Positions 7,502 through 15,432 of a stretch of 25,002 bases of DNA are shown one piece after another. The stretch covers positions 1-25,002 of IMG/VR virus record IMGVR_UViG_3300037088_000715. The stretch is one strand, 5' to 3'. Position 1 is the stretch's first letter; each line of letters opens with the position of its first letter. Origin of the DNA: a virus. The position numbers and the translations under genes are program-made. The notes under the pieces are model-generated. The model was not told where the DNA came from. It did no database searches and saw only the letters and a list, made by a program, of their open reading frames with translations.

Positions 7502-8023
7502 TTACACCCCTTCCGCCTTTGCCGTCCCGGCCTTTGCTTCTCCCAGCCTCCTATACAACCTTTGCTCACCCTTGGGCGCGTCCAGTCCTTCCTTAAATCC
7601 AAGACGTTTTACCGCAAATCTTAGCAGGGTTTGGTTCCTGGTGGCGAAGTATATTTCCCTGGCTCCGCTCCGTTCCAGAATCGGTATCAGCCATTCCATC
7701 CCCTTCATCAGCGCGCAGCGCGTTCTTTCCCGCTCCCCGGGCGCAAACTGAACATGCAATTCCGCGTGCCATTCCGTCTCGGTGAAGCAGTGCTTCACGA
7801 TTTTTAAAAACAGCAGCGGCCCGCTTCGGTCGCTCGCCAGGTAACTATCCACGCCGATTCCCTGCTGCAGCCAGAATCCCGGCTCAATGCGCCCGGCATG
7901 ATCCGGATCGGCAGCGGTCCAGGCCCGTGCCAGGTCCAGGTCCGCCATGCGCCGATTCAGCAGGTTCCCGCCTGCCGGCCGCAGCATATAGCCTCCGAAT
8001 TGCAACATGTTCAAGGCCGTCAT
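7502..8023 (-). CDS. GNAT-fold protein (gp13-like position)
   Basis: 173 residues with GGAG 7 bases before the ATG. Residues about 68-145 follow the GNAT acyltransferase pattern: a strand (GPLLFLKIVK), a beta-bulge strand (EWHAELHVQFAPGERERTRCALMKGMEWLIPIL) whose loop and helix take the acetyl-CoA-binding place, then EIYFATRNQTLLRFAVKRLGFKEG, the usual strand, helix and 'LGF' ending. The canonical Q/RxxGxG/A loop is not clear (the equivalent is PGERERTR), so activity is doubtful. T7-like phages carry a small GNAT-like protein (gp13 family) at this slot just before gp14, so a virion or assembly role is more likely than metabolism. Confidence 0.6.
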   Translation of the reverse strand: MTALNMLQFGGYMLRPAGGNLLNRRMADLDLARAWTAADPDHAGRIEPGFWLQQGIGVDSYLASDRSGPLLFLKIVKHCFTETEWHAELHVQFAPGERERTRCALMKGMEWLIPILERSGAREIYFATRNQTLLRFAVKRLGFKEGLDAPKGEQRLYRRLGEAKAGTAKAEGV

Positions 8024-8027
8024 TCGG

Positions 8028-8261
8028 TCACTCCGGCGTTCCCGCTTCGCCCCTCTCGTTCAACTGCCGAATCTCCAAAGCCACCAGCCGTATCCGGTCA
8101 ACGATCAATTTTCTAAACTCCTCTTTCTTGCGTTCGCGGTATTCCTGTTGCGCGGCATTTTTATGCTTCCGGCAGTACCTTTGGCTGCGCACGCGCCGCT
8201 CCTCGCACCCCTTGAAGCTGCATTCCTCTCGCTTCACCGCCGCGCGACAATCCTTCATCAT
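8028..8261 (-). CDS. Small Cys/His (putative zinc-binding) protein, 77 aa
   Basis: The start taken is the first of two adjacent ATGs at 8261, with GAGG 9 bases before it; a TTG at 8276 is in frame but less likely. Residues 14-33 hold Cys-x4-Cys-x10-Cys-x2-His (C14, C19, C30, H33), a compact four-ligand zinc site. A very basic helix follows (KNAAQQEYRERKKEEFRKL). The fold could bind nucleic acid. It lies between the nozzle-like gene and the GNAT-like gene, interrupting the T7-type order. No family recognised. Confidence 0.55.
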   Translation of the reverse strand: MMKDCRAAVKREECSFKGCEERRVRSQRYCRKHKNAAQQEYRERKKEEFRKLIVDRIRLVALEIRQLNERGEAGTPE

Positions 8262-8276
8262 TGCAATGGCCCTCAA

Positions 8277-8292
8277 GGTTCCACATGGAACA
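8277..8292. promoter_or_regulatory. parS-like 16-base imperfect palindrome
   Basis: GGTTCCACATGGAACA sits in the 40-base gap between two late genes. It differs at 2 of 16 positions from TGTTCCACGTGGAACA, the form of the ParB-binding parS site used in several GC-rich bacteria. The 6-base arms (GTTCCA / TGGAAC) are perfect around a CA centre. The match is seen directly; binding by ParB is a guess, and a single site may be chance. Confidence 0.3.
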
Positions 8293-8316
8293 TTTCGCTA
8301 TTTGTTCGCTAGCGCC

Positions 8317-11300
8317 TCACTGTGCCGGCCGGTCCGCGGTCACGATCCCGTTGATGGCGAATTCGTAGAGTTCGTCGCCGTAGGCTTGGCTGCCGTAGTC
8401 GAACTTCACCAGCGCCGCATCGCCGCGCGGCGTCTGCGTATTCTGCTGCGTGCTATAGCGATCGCTGTAGTAAGTGTTCGAAGGCGGCAGATCGGGAGGG
8501 TCGGAGCTGGTTGGTTGCAGCGGGATCCACGGCAGCGCCACGGTCGGGCCAATCTCGTCCAGCAACACACTCATTGTCGGCCGCGCTCCGGCCAGCTTCG
8601 ATTTGGCCGCAATCCATCCCAGGGTCGCCACATCGCCGGAGCTGCACAGAATCATAACTCCCCTGACATTCCAGCTTGGGTAGGGCGTCGCGGTCCCGCT
8701 TATGGGATCTGTCCACACCGTTCCCGTAACGTCTCGCATCAGCACCGGCCCGGTGGTTCCCGCCGCCGGTCCCATCAGCAGGCGGTAGACTCCAGGCGCA
8801 ATCTCCACCGATTGCACCGCGCTCGTGCCTCCTCCGATGGCGGCGCGCGGCGACCACACATAGCCTGACTCCGGCGGCGACACCATGCTCATGCGGAACC
8901 ATCCCACCGCGCCGTCGGCTACATACATTGCCGTGTCCTGCGTGTTGGCCACGCACCAGCTCAGGAAGCAATTCGCTGGATTGTAGAGGGCGCTGGTAAC
9001 GCCTCCCGTCGTCACTTTCAAAAACTGGTCGCCGATGGGGTAGCCGATTTCCGTATACCCGCTCTGCGGGTTGAATGGATACTCGATCTGCAAATTGCTT
9101 ACGCGCGCGTTGGCTTCCATCAGGTAAATCAGAGTGCCCTGCGTGTCCAGCACATCGTAGTTGGCCAGGTTCACCTTGTCGCACCATTGCGTCGAATAGA
9201 ATGGGTTGGCGCTTGTCCCCGTACTCAGCACGATCTGCACGCCCGAGGTCGTGAACACCAGCAGTCCGCCATTCTCCACCGTCACCGGCAGTGTGCGCAG
9301 GATGGCCGCCTGATAGGTGAACTTGTTCAGCGGAGGCCACGCCGTAATCCCGTTGCCGGTCACCGTGTCCGGGCCGCCGGAATAACTCAGCACGTTGCCG
9401 TTGAACATCCATGCGCGGCCCATGTGGTAGACCGGGCCCGTCGCGCCTGCCGGCGGCGGATCGTTTTCTTCCGCAATGGGCGCCGCAATCAGCGCGTTCA
9501 GGCTGCCGTTGCCGTTGGTGCTGGTGTCGGGTATGCCGATCTCATTGTAGGTAAAACTTCCGCTCACGCCGTCGGCTGGGATCTGGTCTTCCAAAATCAG
9601 CGTGGCCTGCCCCTGCGCGGTGCGGAAAATCCATATCTGATCGATCTGCGAATCGGTCTGCCAACTTCCGGCCATTTGGATGTAGTCGACGATTCCCGTG
9701 TTCGCCGGTCCCACGATCGGTCCTTGAATGATCGCGGGTGGCGCCGCCGTCGATACGCTGCCGTCAACCGAATGCGTGGCAAAGCTGTACGAAATTGTCT
9801 TGTAGCTCAGGACCGCTCCTGGCCCGAGACAAGTCCAGGTAATGCCGTTATCGGTCGTCGTCGCACTTAGAGTCGTCGCCCACGTCGGCGCGGTCGCTCC
9901 CGATTTTCCGGTTCCCGTGCTGCCCGTAAGCTGCTGCCAGTTTCCATTCGAATCCAGAATGATATTGGGTTTGTTGTTGCCAGCGCCGAAAGCGGTGTTC
10001 GCCGCCCACGCGCCCGGCGGTCCAATGTTCTGCCAAAAGGCAGTACCGTCTTGGGTGCTTGGCGGCGGAGCGCTCGCACTATACGCGGGCCAGGTGGGAT
10101 AGGTCAATCCCGTCTTTCCAGATGCCGCGATCTCTACATTTCCGTTGTTATCCAGGATGGCCTGGAAAACTGCGATGGTATAGTCGGCTTGCCAATAGCT
10201 CACGTTGGTTCCAGCGGTCAGCGTGGGCGCTTGCGCCGGCGTTGCCAGTCCCCAATTTTTGATTGCCGTACCGTAGCACTTCCATTGCTGGCCGCCGTCC
10301 GCCGCCACGGTAAACTCCGTCGCGCTGAAGCTCGACGGAGTTCCTGCGGTATATCCGGTTCCTGTCGTCGCCGTTCCCGTGTCCGCAGTCTTCGGAGCTA
10401 CTGTCTCGCTCAAGGTGATCGTAAAGATTCCCAGCGTCGAAGAAACGATGCTGGCGATGGCATAGCTGTTGCCGTTCAGATAGGTGGCCGTCGTAAGGCC
10501 GGCAAATGCGACCGTCGCGCCTTTCAGGTTGGGGAAGTTCAACGGAATCGATTGCGGAGCAATCCAAATGGTGATCACGGTTCCCGACGAAGCCACGGCG
10601 GCAATCTGCATCGTGATCCCGCCCAGCGCCATCTGCAGCGTGCCCGGCTCTGTCCCTTCGTTGATCAGCGTTCCCGGCTGCACTTGGCTGTTCGCCTGCC
10701 AGGTAGTCGCCGTCTCCATCCATTTCACCAGGTCCGCGCCGTCTGACATATAGAGCGTCGGCCCCAGATTCATGAAGCGGGTTTTCGATGCGCCGGCGCT
10801 CTTTGAAAATACGCTCGTGTAACTGCCGCTTGTCGTGATGTCGAGAACGGCATCGACTCCCACCCTCACCACGCCCGTTCCGGTATCGCTCGTCGGTCCA
10901 TAGACGCCAAGGTTGATTGAGAACGCCTGCTGATAGGCGGTCAGCGTCACGCCGGGATGCATTGCGAGCGCAAGCGTCAAGCCATTCAAAGCGGTGGCGC
11001 TGGTCAGGCCCGCAAATTGGTAGGTTTGGCCATTTACAGAAGCGGGAACCGTTGTGGTGAATGTGACCACGACGAACCATATACAGTACGGCCCGGGCCG
11101 CAAATGGTAGGCGTAGCCTTGCGTGCTGGCCACGGTTAAAGTCACCGGCGTCGTCGCCTGGCGCGCATCCTGGAGCACCTTTACAATTTCCACGCCGTTC
11201 TGCGCGTATTTGAAACTGGTAAAGCAATTCGCCGGCGGCAACGCGGCGCTGTTGAACACTGCGCTTCCCGGGCGCCGCCCGTCGGTTAGTCGGGAGGTAA

Positions 11301-11496
11301 TTTCCCGATTGATTCCGTCGATTATGCGATCGAATCGCGTGCCCTGGTAGAACTTGCGAATGAGGTATTGCGTCGGCGAATCGCGGAACGGACCCGATTG
11401 CGTCCATAGCCCCGTGAAGAGCTCGCCCTGCATACTCAGCGCGGCATGTCGGCTGGGCTCTTTTTGCGCGCCCGCGGCTTCAAACGGTCCCGGCAT
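8317..11496 (-). CDS. Large tail nozzle-like protein (gp12 position)
   Basis: 1,059 residues, almost wholly beta-strand and rich in Thr, Ser, Gly and Asn. Two related motifs occur at residues about 160-175 and 330-345 (FAGLTSATALNG and FAGLTTATYLNG). Two copies of a Trp/Gly module occupy about 435-492 and 497-558, each with DNNGN or DSNGN, then G-x-P-T-W and DG-x-x-W. The C-terminal half (AWMFNGNVLSYSG; GGLLVFTTSGVQIVLSTG; ANYDVLDTQGTLIYLMEANA) reads like successive propeller blades, as in podovirus nozzle proteins such as T7 gp12. It follows the adaptor candidate by 10 bases and precedes the GNAT and internal virion genes, the T7 gene 12 position. It is longer than T7 gp12 (about 794 residues), probably because of the inserted modules. 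A receptor-binding role for the modules is possible. Confidence 0.6.
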   Translation of the reverse strand: MPGPFEAAGAQKEPSRHAALSMQGELFTGLWTQSGPFRDSPTQYLIRKFYQGTRFDRIIDGINREITSRLTDGRRPGSAVFNSAALPPANCFTSFKYAQNGVEIVKVLQDARQATTPVTLTVASTQGYAYHLRPGPYCIWFVVVTFTTTVPASVNGQTYQFAGLTSATALNGLTLALAMHPGVTLTAYQQAFSINLGVYGPTSDTGTGVVRVGVDAVLDITTSGSYTSVFSKSAGASKTRFMNLGPTLYMSDGADLVKWMETATTWQANSQVQPGTLINEGTEPGTLQMALGGITMQIAAVASSGTVITIWIAPQSIPLNFPNLKGATVAFAGLTTATYLNGNSYAIASIVSSTLGIFTITLSETVAPKTADTGTATTGTGYTAGTPSSFSATEFTVAADGGQQWKCYGTAIKNWGLATPAQAPTLTAGTNVSYWQADYTIAVFQAILDNNGNVEIAASGKTGLTYPTWPAYSASAPPPSTQDGTAFWQNIGPPGAWAANTAFGAGNNKPNIILDSNGNWQQLTGSTGTGKSGATAPTWATTLSATTTDNGITWTCLGPGAVLSYKTISYSFATHSVDGSVSTAAPPAIIQGPIVGPANTGIVDYIQMAGSWQTDSQIDQIWIFRTAQGQATLILEDQIPADGVSGSFTYNEIGIPDTSTNGNGSLNALIAAPIAEENDPPPAGATGPVYHMGRAWMFNGNVLSYSGGPDTVTGNGITAWPPLNKFTYQAAILRTLPVTVENGGLLVFTTSGVQIVLSTGTSANPFYSTQWCDKVNLANYDVLDTQGTLIYLMEANARVSNLQIEYPFNPQSGYTEIGYPIGDQFLKVTTGGVTSALYNPANCFLSWCVANTQDTAMYVADGAVGWFRMSMVSPPESGYVWSPRAAIGGGTSAVQSVEIAPGVYRLLMGPAAGTTGPVLMRDVTGTVWTDPISGTATPYPSWNVRGVMILCSSGDVATLGWIAAKSKLAGARPTMSVLLDEIGPTVALPWIPLQPTSSDPPDLPPSNTYYSDRYSTQQNTQTPRGDAALVKFDYGSQAYGDELYEFAINGIVTADRPAQ

Positions 11497-11506
11497 CTCA
11501 AATCCC

Positions 11507-12214
11507 TTATCGCGTCAATCCCGCGTTGCCCGCTTTGCTAAAATCCTGCGCGCTGGCCAGCGATCTCATGCTGCGCTCCCACTCGCCCAGAAAGATTGCC
11601 CGGTCCTGCGCCGTCAATCCGGTCTGCGCGCCGAACAGCGCCGCCGCGCCTTCCTGGCCCCACATCTGCGCGCGCAGATCGCCGGTCAGCCACGCCGCCG
11701 CGGCCAGGAAAAGCTTGGTGTAGATATACCCGTACTCGTCCGGGAAGGGCGTCCATGAGCATCCGTAGCTGGTGATCGGCGGCGCCTTCCTCTGGTAATC
11801 CACGGCAATGGTGTCTGCCGCCGTGGGCACCGCGTTCAGCCGGAATGTGATGTTGCCGGCATTGTCGTCGTAGACCGGAGCCATCACCTTGGGCCGCATC
11901 GGCGTCGTAGTCATGGCCAGCTCCACCGCGCCTTCCAGTTGGTGAATGATTCCCGCCGCATCCACCAGCCATTGCGTCTCGATCCAGCCCAGATCATTTA
12001 CGACCACAATGTAGTCGGTGCCGCCGGCAGGCGAAATTGCGAAGCTGAAGTTTCCTCTGTTGAAGCGCCAGCGCATGGGCGGTCCCAGCATCCGCTGCAA
12101 CACGATCTGCGCCGACGTCAGGCCCGGCTCCATATTGGCAACCTGCAGCGGATTCTGTTTCAGAATCGTCGCCGCCCAGTTGATCGTGTCCTGAACCGTC
12201 CGTGTGCTCGCCAT
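11507..12214 (-). CDS. Putative head-tail adaptor protein (gp11 position)
   Basis: 235 residues with a GGAAGGG site before the ATG. The start (TVQDTINWAATILKQNPLQVANMEPGLTSAQIVLQRMLG) is helical. A beta-rich middle follows (FAISPAGGTDYIVVVNDLGWIETQWLVD...ITFRLNAVPTAADTIAVDYQRKAPPI). The C-terminus is helical (YIYTKLFLAAAAWLTGDL; then TAQDRAIFLGEWERSMRSLASAQD). The helix-beta-helix layout, the size (T7 gp11 is 196 residues) and the position directly before the nozzle-like gene support an adaptor or tubular A role. The C-terminal TAQDRAI stretch is the part duplicated at 6872-6920. Confidence 0.55.
   Translation of the reverse strand: MASTRTVQDTINWAATILKQNPLQVANMEPGLTSAQIVLQRMLGPPMRWRFNRGNFSFAISPAGGTDYIVVVNDLGWIETQWLVDAAGIIHQLEGAVELAMTTTPMRPKVMAPVYDDNAGNITFRLNAVPTAADTIAVDYQRKAPPITSYGCSWTPFPDEYGYIYTKLFLAAAAWLTGDLRAQMWGQEGAAALFGAQTGLTAQDRAIFLGEWERSMRSLASAQDFSKAGNAGLTR
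11592..11645. repeat. Copy B of a duplicated ~50-base segment
   Basis: Partner of 6872-6920: a 21-base exact core at 11598-11618, then two further matching blocks (11622-11633 and 11636-11645) after small indels. Here it is in frame inside the adaptor gene and encodes FGAQTGLTAQDRAI. Confidence 0.75.
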
Positions 12215-12241
12215 ACAGCCCTTCCGTTTTTCTTCCGCGCC

Positions 12242-13270
12242 TTAGAACGGCTGATCGGCCGTATAGCGGTAGTTTCCCGGCCAGATGTTGTCTACCGGGC
12301 TGGTTGCCGGCATCAGGCCGTAGGCGTTCATTTCCTTGTCGCCCTGTTGCGCCGCGCTCTTCAAGCCCACCAGCCACAGCGGATACTCCTTCAGCGCCGC
12401 CGAACGCACGTTGGGATCCGGATCGGCCATCTTCGACTGGAATTCAAGCGCCCTGCGAAAGTGCCGGATAAAGCTGTTCGGAATCGGATTCAGCGCCTGC
12501 CCGATCGAGGTCAGCACCGGCGGCTCGAGCTGGAAGTTGGGAATGATCTGGTAGACCGGCCCCGACCCTCCCGGCAGCGGCCAAATCCTGAATCCCTGGC
12601 TGGTCCCGCTCACGACCGTCCACTGGCAATTGCCGTCGATCACCGTGACGCCTTCCGCGCTATTGGCGGGCGCGCTTGGCGCCGTCGTGCCCGTCGTGCC
12701 GTAGCCGGTTAGGATCAGGTAGTTTCCGTTGCTGTCGATAAAGTTCATGATCGGGTTCTGCGGCACGGCGCCGCTCGTAATCAGCGGCGCATAGGTCACG
12801 CCCGCGCCCGGCCACGTTCCCCAGCTCAGATCGTTGTTATACATCCAGCACAAGGCTGTAGGTCCGCCCACGATGCCGTTGAACTGCGCCGAAATGCGGC
12901 TCAGGTTGCGTTTCCATTTGGGGCTCGATGGCACGTTCACCGGCTTGGGAACCATCGTGTTATTGATGTCGATCTTGTCGCAATCGTCGCCCCATCCAAC
13001 GATTCCGCTGGGTTGTGCAAGTTGTGGATAATCCTGTTGAAAACTGTTGGTCAAAAAGGGCGTGGCGATGGCCCGGTTCCACTTCCAATTGAAGCGCAGA
13101 TACTCTCCATTTGGCCCCGGAGGTCCGGCGATCAGGTCGCTCAGGGTATCGTTGCCCAGGCGCAGCGCCAATTGCAGGCCGTAGCCTGAAGGCGCGTTGC
13201 GCGGGTCGTAGATCCCCATCGCCGCCTGTTCGTCGAACACGTTTTCCAGAGTAATGCTTGAGTTGCCCAC
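12242..13270 (-). CDS. Virion structural protein with a Trp/Gly module
   Basis: 342 residues from the GTG at 13270, which has GGAG 6 bases upstream. ATGs at 13327 and 13309 are in frame but have no ribosome site. The protein is Asn/Pro/Gly-rich with many Trp (GEYLRFNWKWNRAIATPFLTN). Positions 12608-12760 encode the FIDSNGNYLILTG...DGNCQWTVVSG module that also occurs twice in the nozzle-like protein. The C-terminal part (NSFIRHFRRALEFQSKMADPDPNVRSAALKEYPLWLVGLKSAAQQ) is helical. It sits between the Ig-like protein and the adaptor, so a neck or tail-component role is likely. No named family recognised. Confidence 0.6.
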   Translation of the reverse strand: MGNSSITLENVFDEQAAMGIYDPRNAPSGYGLQLALRLGNDTLSDLIAGPPGPNGEYLRFNWKWNRAIATPFLTNSFQQDYPQLAQPSGIVGWGDDCDKIDINNTMVPKPVNVPSSPKWKRNLSRISAQFNGIVGGPTALCWMYNNDLSWGTWPGAGVTYAPLITSGAVPQNPIMNFIDSNGNYLILTGYGTTGTTAPSAPANSAEGVTVIDGNCQWTVVSGTSQGFRIWPLPGGSGPVYQIIPNFQLEPPVLTSIGQALNPIPNSFIRHFRRALEFQSKMADPDPNVRSAALKEYPLWLVGLKSAAQQGDKEMNAYGLMPATSPVDNIWPGNYRYTADQPF

Positions 13271-13363
13271 CGGCCGCTCCAGAAAAGTAAGTCGGCAAGC
13301 CTGAAGCATAGAAGTGTGGCTTCGCATCGGGCTTGCTACTTGTTGCTATCTGAGCTCCACGGT

Positions 13364-13825
13364 TTAGCTGAAAACGATCTCAGCGCTCATCGTGCGCGCG
13401 GCTGGCGGCGCTGCCGCCGTCACCACATCGGTGTTCGTGCTTGTCAGCGGCGCGGTCACCGTTCCATCGGGATCGGTGAACACACCATCACGGGCGGTCA
13501 CGGTCACTGTTCCAGGCGCCACGCCGGTGATCGTTGCCGTTCCATCGCCGTTGTCCACAAGTGTGGCAATGGTAGGGTCGGAAATCGTGAAGTTGGGGGG
13601 CGTGGTCAGTTTCGCGCCGGGTGTCTGGGTCACGCCATCTGCTTCGATGGGTACAAAGGTCGCGGTAAGAGTCGATCCTACTGCCTGTGTTCCGCTATTC
13701 ATATTTTCTCCAAAAACAACTTCTGCCCGCGTTGTGTGATGGTGAAAGTGGCAGAGGATCCTGCGCAGATCGCGCTGGTTTTCCTCTAATAGTTTCAGCA
13801 CACGTTCTTCAAACTTCTTCGCCAC
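13364..13825 (-). CDS. Ig-like (BIG2-type) virion surface protein
   Basis: 153 residues from a GTG at 13825 that has no clear ribosome site. An in-frame ATG at 13702 has an excellent one (GGAG, spacing 5) and would give a 112-residue product. The first 30 residues are an amphipathic charged helix (KKFEERVLKLLEENQRDLRR) followed by a His-rich stretch. Residues about 45-150 form a bacterial Ig-like domain with the typical ATLVDNGDGTATITGVAPG turn and TVTVTARDG strand. Ig-like domains decorate phage heads and tails and help attachment to host surfaces. It begins 3 bases after the preceding virion gene. Confidence 0.6.
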   Translation of the reverse strand: MAKKFEERVLKLLEENQRDLRRILCHFHHHTTRAEVVFGENMNSGTQAVGSTLTATFVPIEADGVTQTPGAKLTTPPNFTISDPTIATLVDNGDGTATITGVAPGTVTVTARDGVFTDPDGTVTAPLTSTNTDVVTAAAPPAARTMSAEIVFS

Positions 13826-13828
13826 CGC

Positions 13829-14770
13829 TTACGCCACCACTTCGATCTGCGCCAGTTGCAATTGCGCGCTCGGGATCGCGGCCACGCCCGCCGACATGGC
13901 TACGGCCAGCGTCAGCGCCGAGGTCAAATCCACCGGCGTATTGCTGAACGTGATTTTGGCCGGCACGCTGGTGCCTACGATGGGCATAAAACCTGCCACG
14001 GCGCTGGTCGCCACGACCACTCCGCTGCTCGGGTTGGTGTAAACCGCCTTGGCGATGTTCGCGTCCGTTGAGGCATTCAGGAAGGTATAGAGCGCGGTTG
14101 CCGTTGCCGCGGCGGTTGAGCCCAGCGCCACCTGGTTGCCCACCGGCGTGCCGCCATTCACGATGAAGGCCACCGCAGTGCCGTTCACTGTCACCGTATC
14201 GCCTACCGCCGGGTTGGTTCCGATGGTGATGGTATCGATGGCGTCGAGTACATTGTCGATGAACTGGACGATGGCTGTGGTCGCCGCCGTGCCCAGCTCG
14301 GCTTTCACATTGCCGTGCACGCTTACCGCGCCGATCTTCCCCGTAGAGCTCACGCTGAGCAGGAATTCAAAGGCAATCGGCAGGTTGACGCTGGCTGCGG
14401 TATTGGTCGCCGTCGTCGCGATGCTGCAAAGCGTCACCGAACCCAATCCCAGGGCCAGGGTAATGGTGGCCACATTCGAGCCCGTCGTCGAATACACCAT
14501 CCATCCCTTGACGCGCAAAGTCCTTCCCGCCCGGTTCAGGAAATAGGCTTTCAGGCTTTTTGAAAAGAGCGTTTGCGCGGTAGTGATCGCGGTGATGGCC
14601 GTCTGCGCGCGAAGCAAGGCGAACTGCGTTTCCAGAACGCTCTCCGTGGCCGAGAGTCCCACGCTGGCCACAATGTTGTTTTGCGCATCCAGCGTCAGCC
14701 CATTGGGCGCACATGCCGGATTCTGGCCGGTCGCATTGCTCGGCCCTTCGGTAATCAGTTCGAACGCCAT
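13829..14770 (-). CDS. Beta-rich virion protein with a nested domain (decoration/head-fibre candidate)
   Basis: 313 residues with GGGAGA 7 bases before the ATG. Residues about 50-180 make a beta-sandwich of strands such as TLRVKGWMVYSTTGSNVATITLALG and LPIAFEFLLSVSSTGKIGAVSVHG. Residues about 185-275 look like a separate small domain inserted in it (TITIGTNPAVGDTVTVNGTAV...ATATALYTFLNAS), a pattern found repeatedly in phage structural proteins. The outer domain then resumes and ends TLAVAMSAGVAAIPSAQLQLAQIEVVA. The same outer fold without the insertion seems present in the protein at 22580-23185. Position just downstream of the capsid genes suggests a head decoration or fibre; the name is inferred. 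Confidence 0.6.
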   Translation of the reverse strand: MAFELITEGPSNATGQNPACAPNGLTLDAQNNIVASVGLSATESVLETQFALLRAQTAITAITTAQTLFSKSLKAYFLNRAGRTLRVKGWMVYSTTGSNVATITLALGLGSVTLCSIATTATNTAASVNLPIAFEFLLSVSSTGKIGAVSVHGNVKAELGTAATTAIVQFIDNVLDAIDTITIGTNPAVGDTVTVNGTAVAFIVNGGTPVGNQVALGSTAAATATALYTFLNASTDANIAKAVYTNPSSGVVVATSAVAGFMPIVGTSVPAKITFSNTPVDLTSALTLAVAMSAGVAAIPSAQLQLAQIEVVA

Positions 14771-14813
14771 GTTAAATCTCCCGTTTTCCTGCGTTGTCGG
14801 TGAATGTTTAAGC

Positions 14814-15350
14814 CTACCGCGGCTCCGGCATCACGGGGATGCCGTCGGCGTCGGTAAACTCCCACGTCGGCCCTTCCATGGGCGGCAATTTGTTGCCGCG
14901 GCTCTCCGCCAGCAGCTTGTTGTAGTAAGCCAGGTCGGCCTCGTACTTTTTCACTCGCTGATCGCGCTGCTCCGCCGTCTCGCCCGGCCGCGGCTTGCGG
15001 TTCTTCATCGCCGGATGCGGCCGTTGCAGCTTTAGCCCGCACCATACGCACTGGATCAGATAGTTGCCCGAGAAAAAGATGCGGCTGCGGGTCAGGCAGC
15101 TCGGTCCCGTTCCTTCGTAGATGTTGTCCGGGCTCGCGCCCTGGCGATGATTGCAGAAAGCCTGCAACGCCGAGGCCTTTTTGGCATTGGCCTGCGAAGT
15201 CAGTTGCATCTGCTCGCGCTGCCGCACCAGCATCTTCTTCCGTTCCAGGTAGCTGGTGTTGTCCTCGCGAGCGCGCTCCAGATTCAGCCTGCGCGTCTCC
15301 AGTTCCACTTCCAGGATCTCGCGTTGCAGTTCGTCGTTGCTCTTGGCCAT
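14814..15350 (-). CDS. Hypothetical coiled-coil protein with Cys/His cluster
   Basis: 178 residues with AAGGA 8 bases before the ATG. Residues 5-60 are a long charged coiled coil (ELQREILEVELETRRLNLER). A putative zinc site follows: C66-x-H68, then C101-x2-C104 (IQCVWCGL). A third, basic helical part covers residues 110-150. It lies directly after the capsid gene, behind a hairpin. Function unknown; a role in head completion or in binding nucleic acid is possible. Confidence 0.55.
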   Translation of the reverse strand: MAKSNDELQREILEVELETRRLNLERAREDNTSYLERKKMLVRQREQMQLTSQANAKKASALQAFCNHRQGASPDNIYEGTGPSCLTRSRIFFSGNYLIQCVWCGLKLQRPHPAMKNRKPRPGETAEQRDQRVKKYEADLAYYNKLLAESRGNKLPPMEGPTWEFTDADGIPVMPEPR

Positions 15351-15384
15351 GATGTGGTTCCTTCGGTTCAGCCATTTTGCTCTT

Positions 15385-15410
15385 GCGGCCGGTCAGGTTC
15401 GGCCGGCCGC
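15385..15410 (-). other. GC-rich hairpin after the capsid gene
   Basis: Perfect 8-base arms (gcggccgg / ccggccgc) flank a 10-base loop, 22 bases after the capsid stop codon. There is no T-run on the minus strand, so it is not a classical intrinsic terminator. It may partly terminate transcription or protect the capsid mRNA. Confidence 0.4.
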
Positions 15411-15432
15411 TCGAGCCGTCGCAGTTCTGGGG

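Noticed and set aside
15385-15410. Intrinsic terminator
   Set aside because: The stem is strong but no T-run follows on the transcribed strand.
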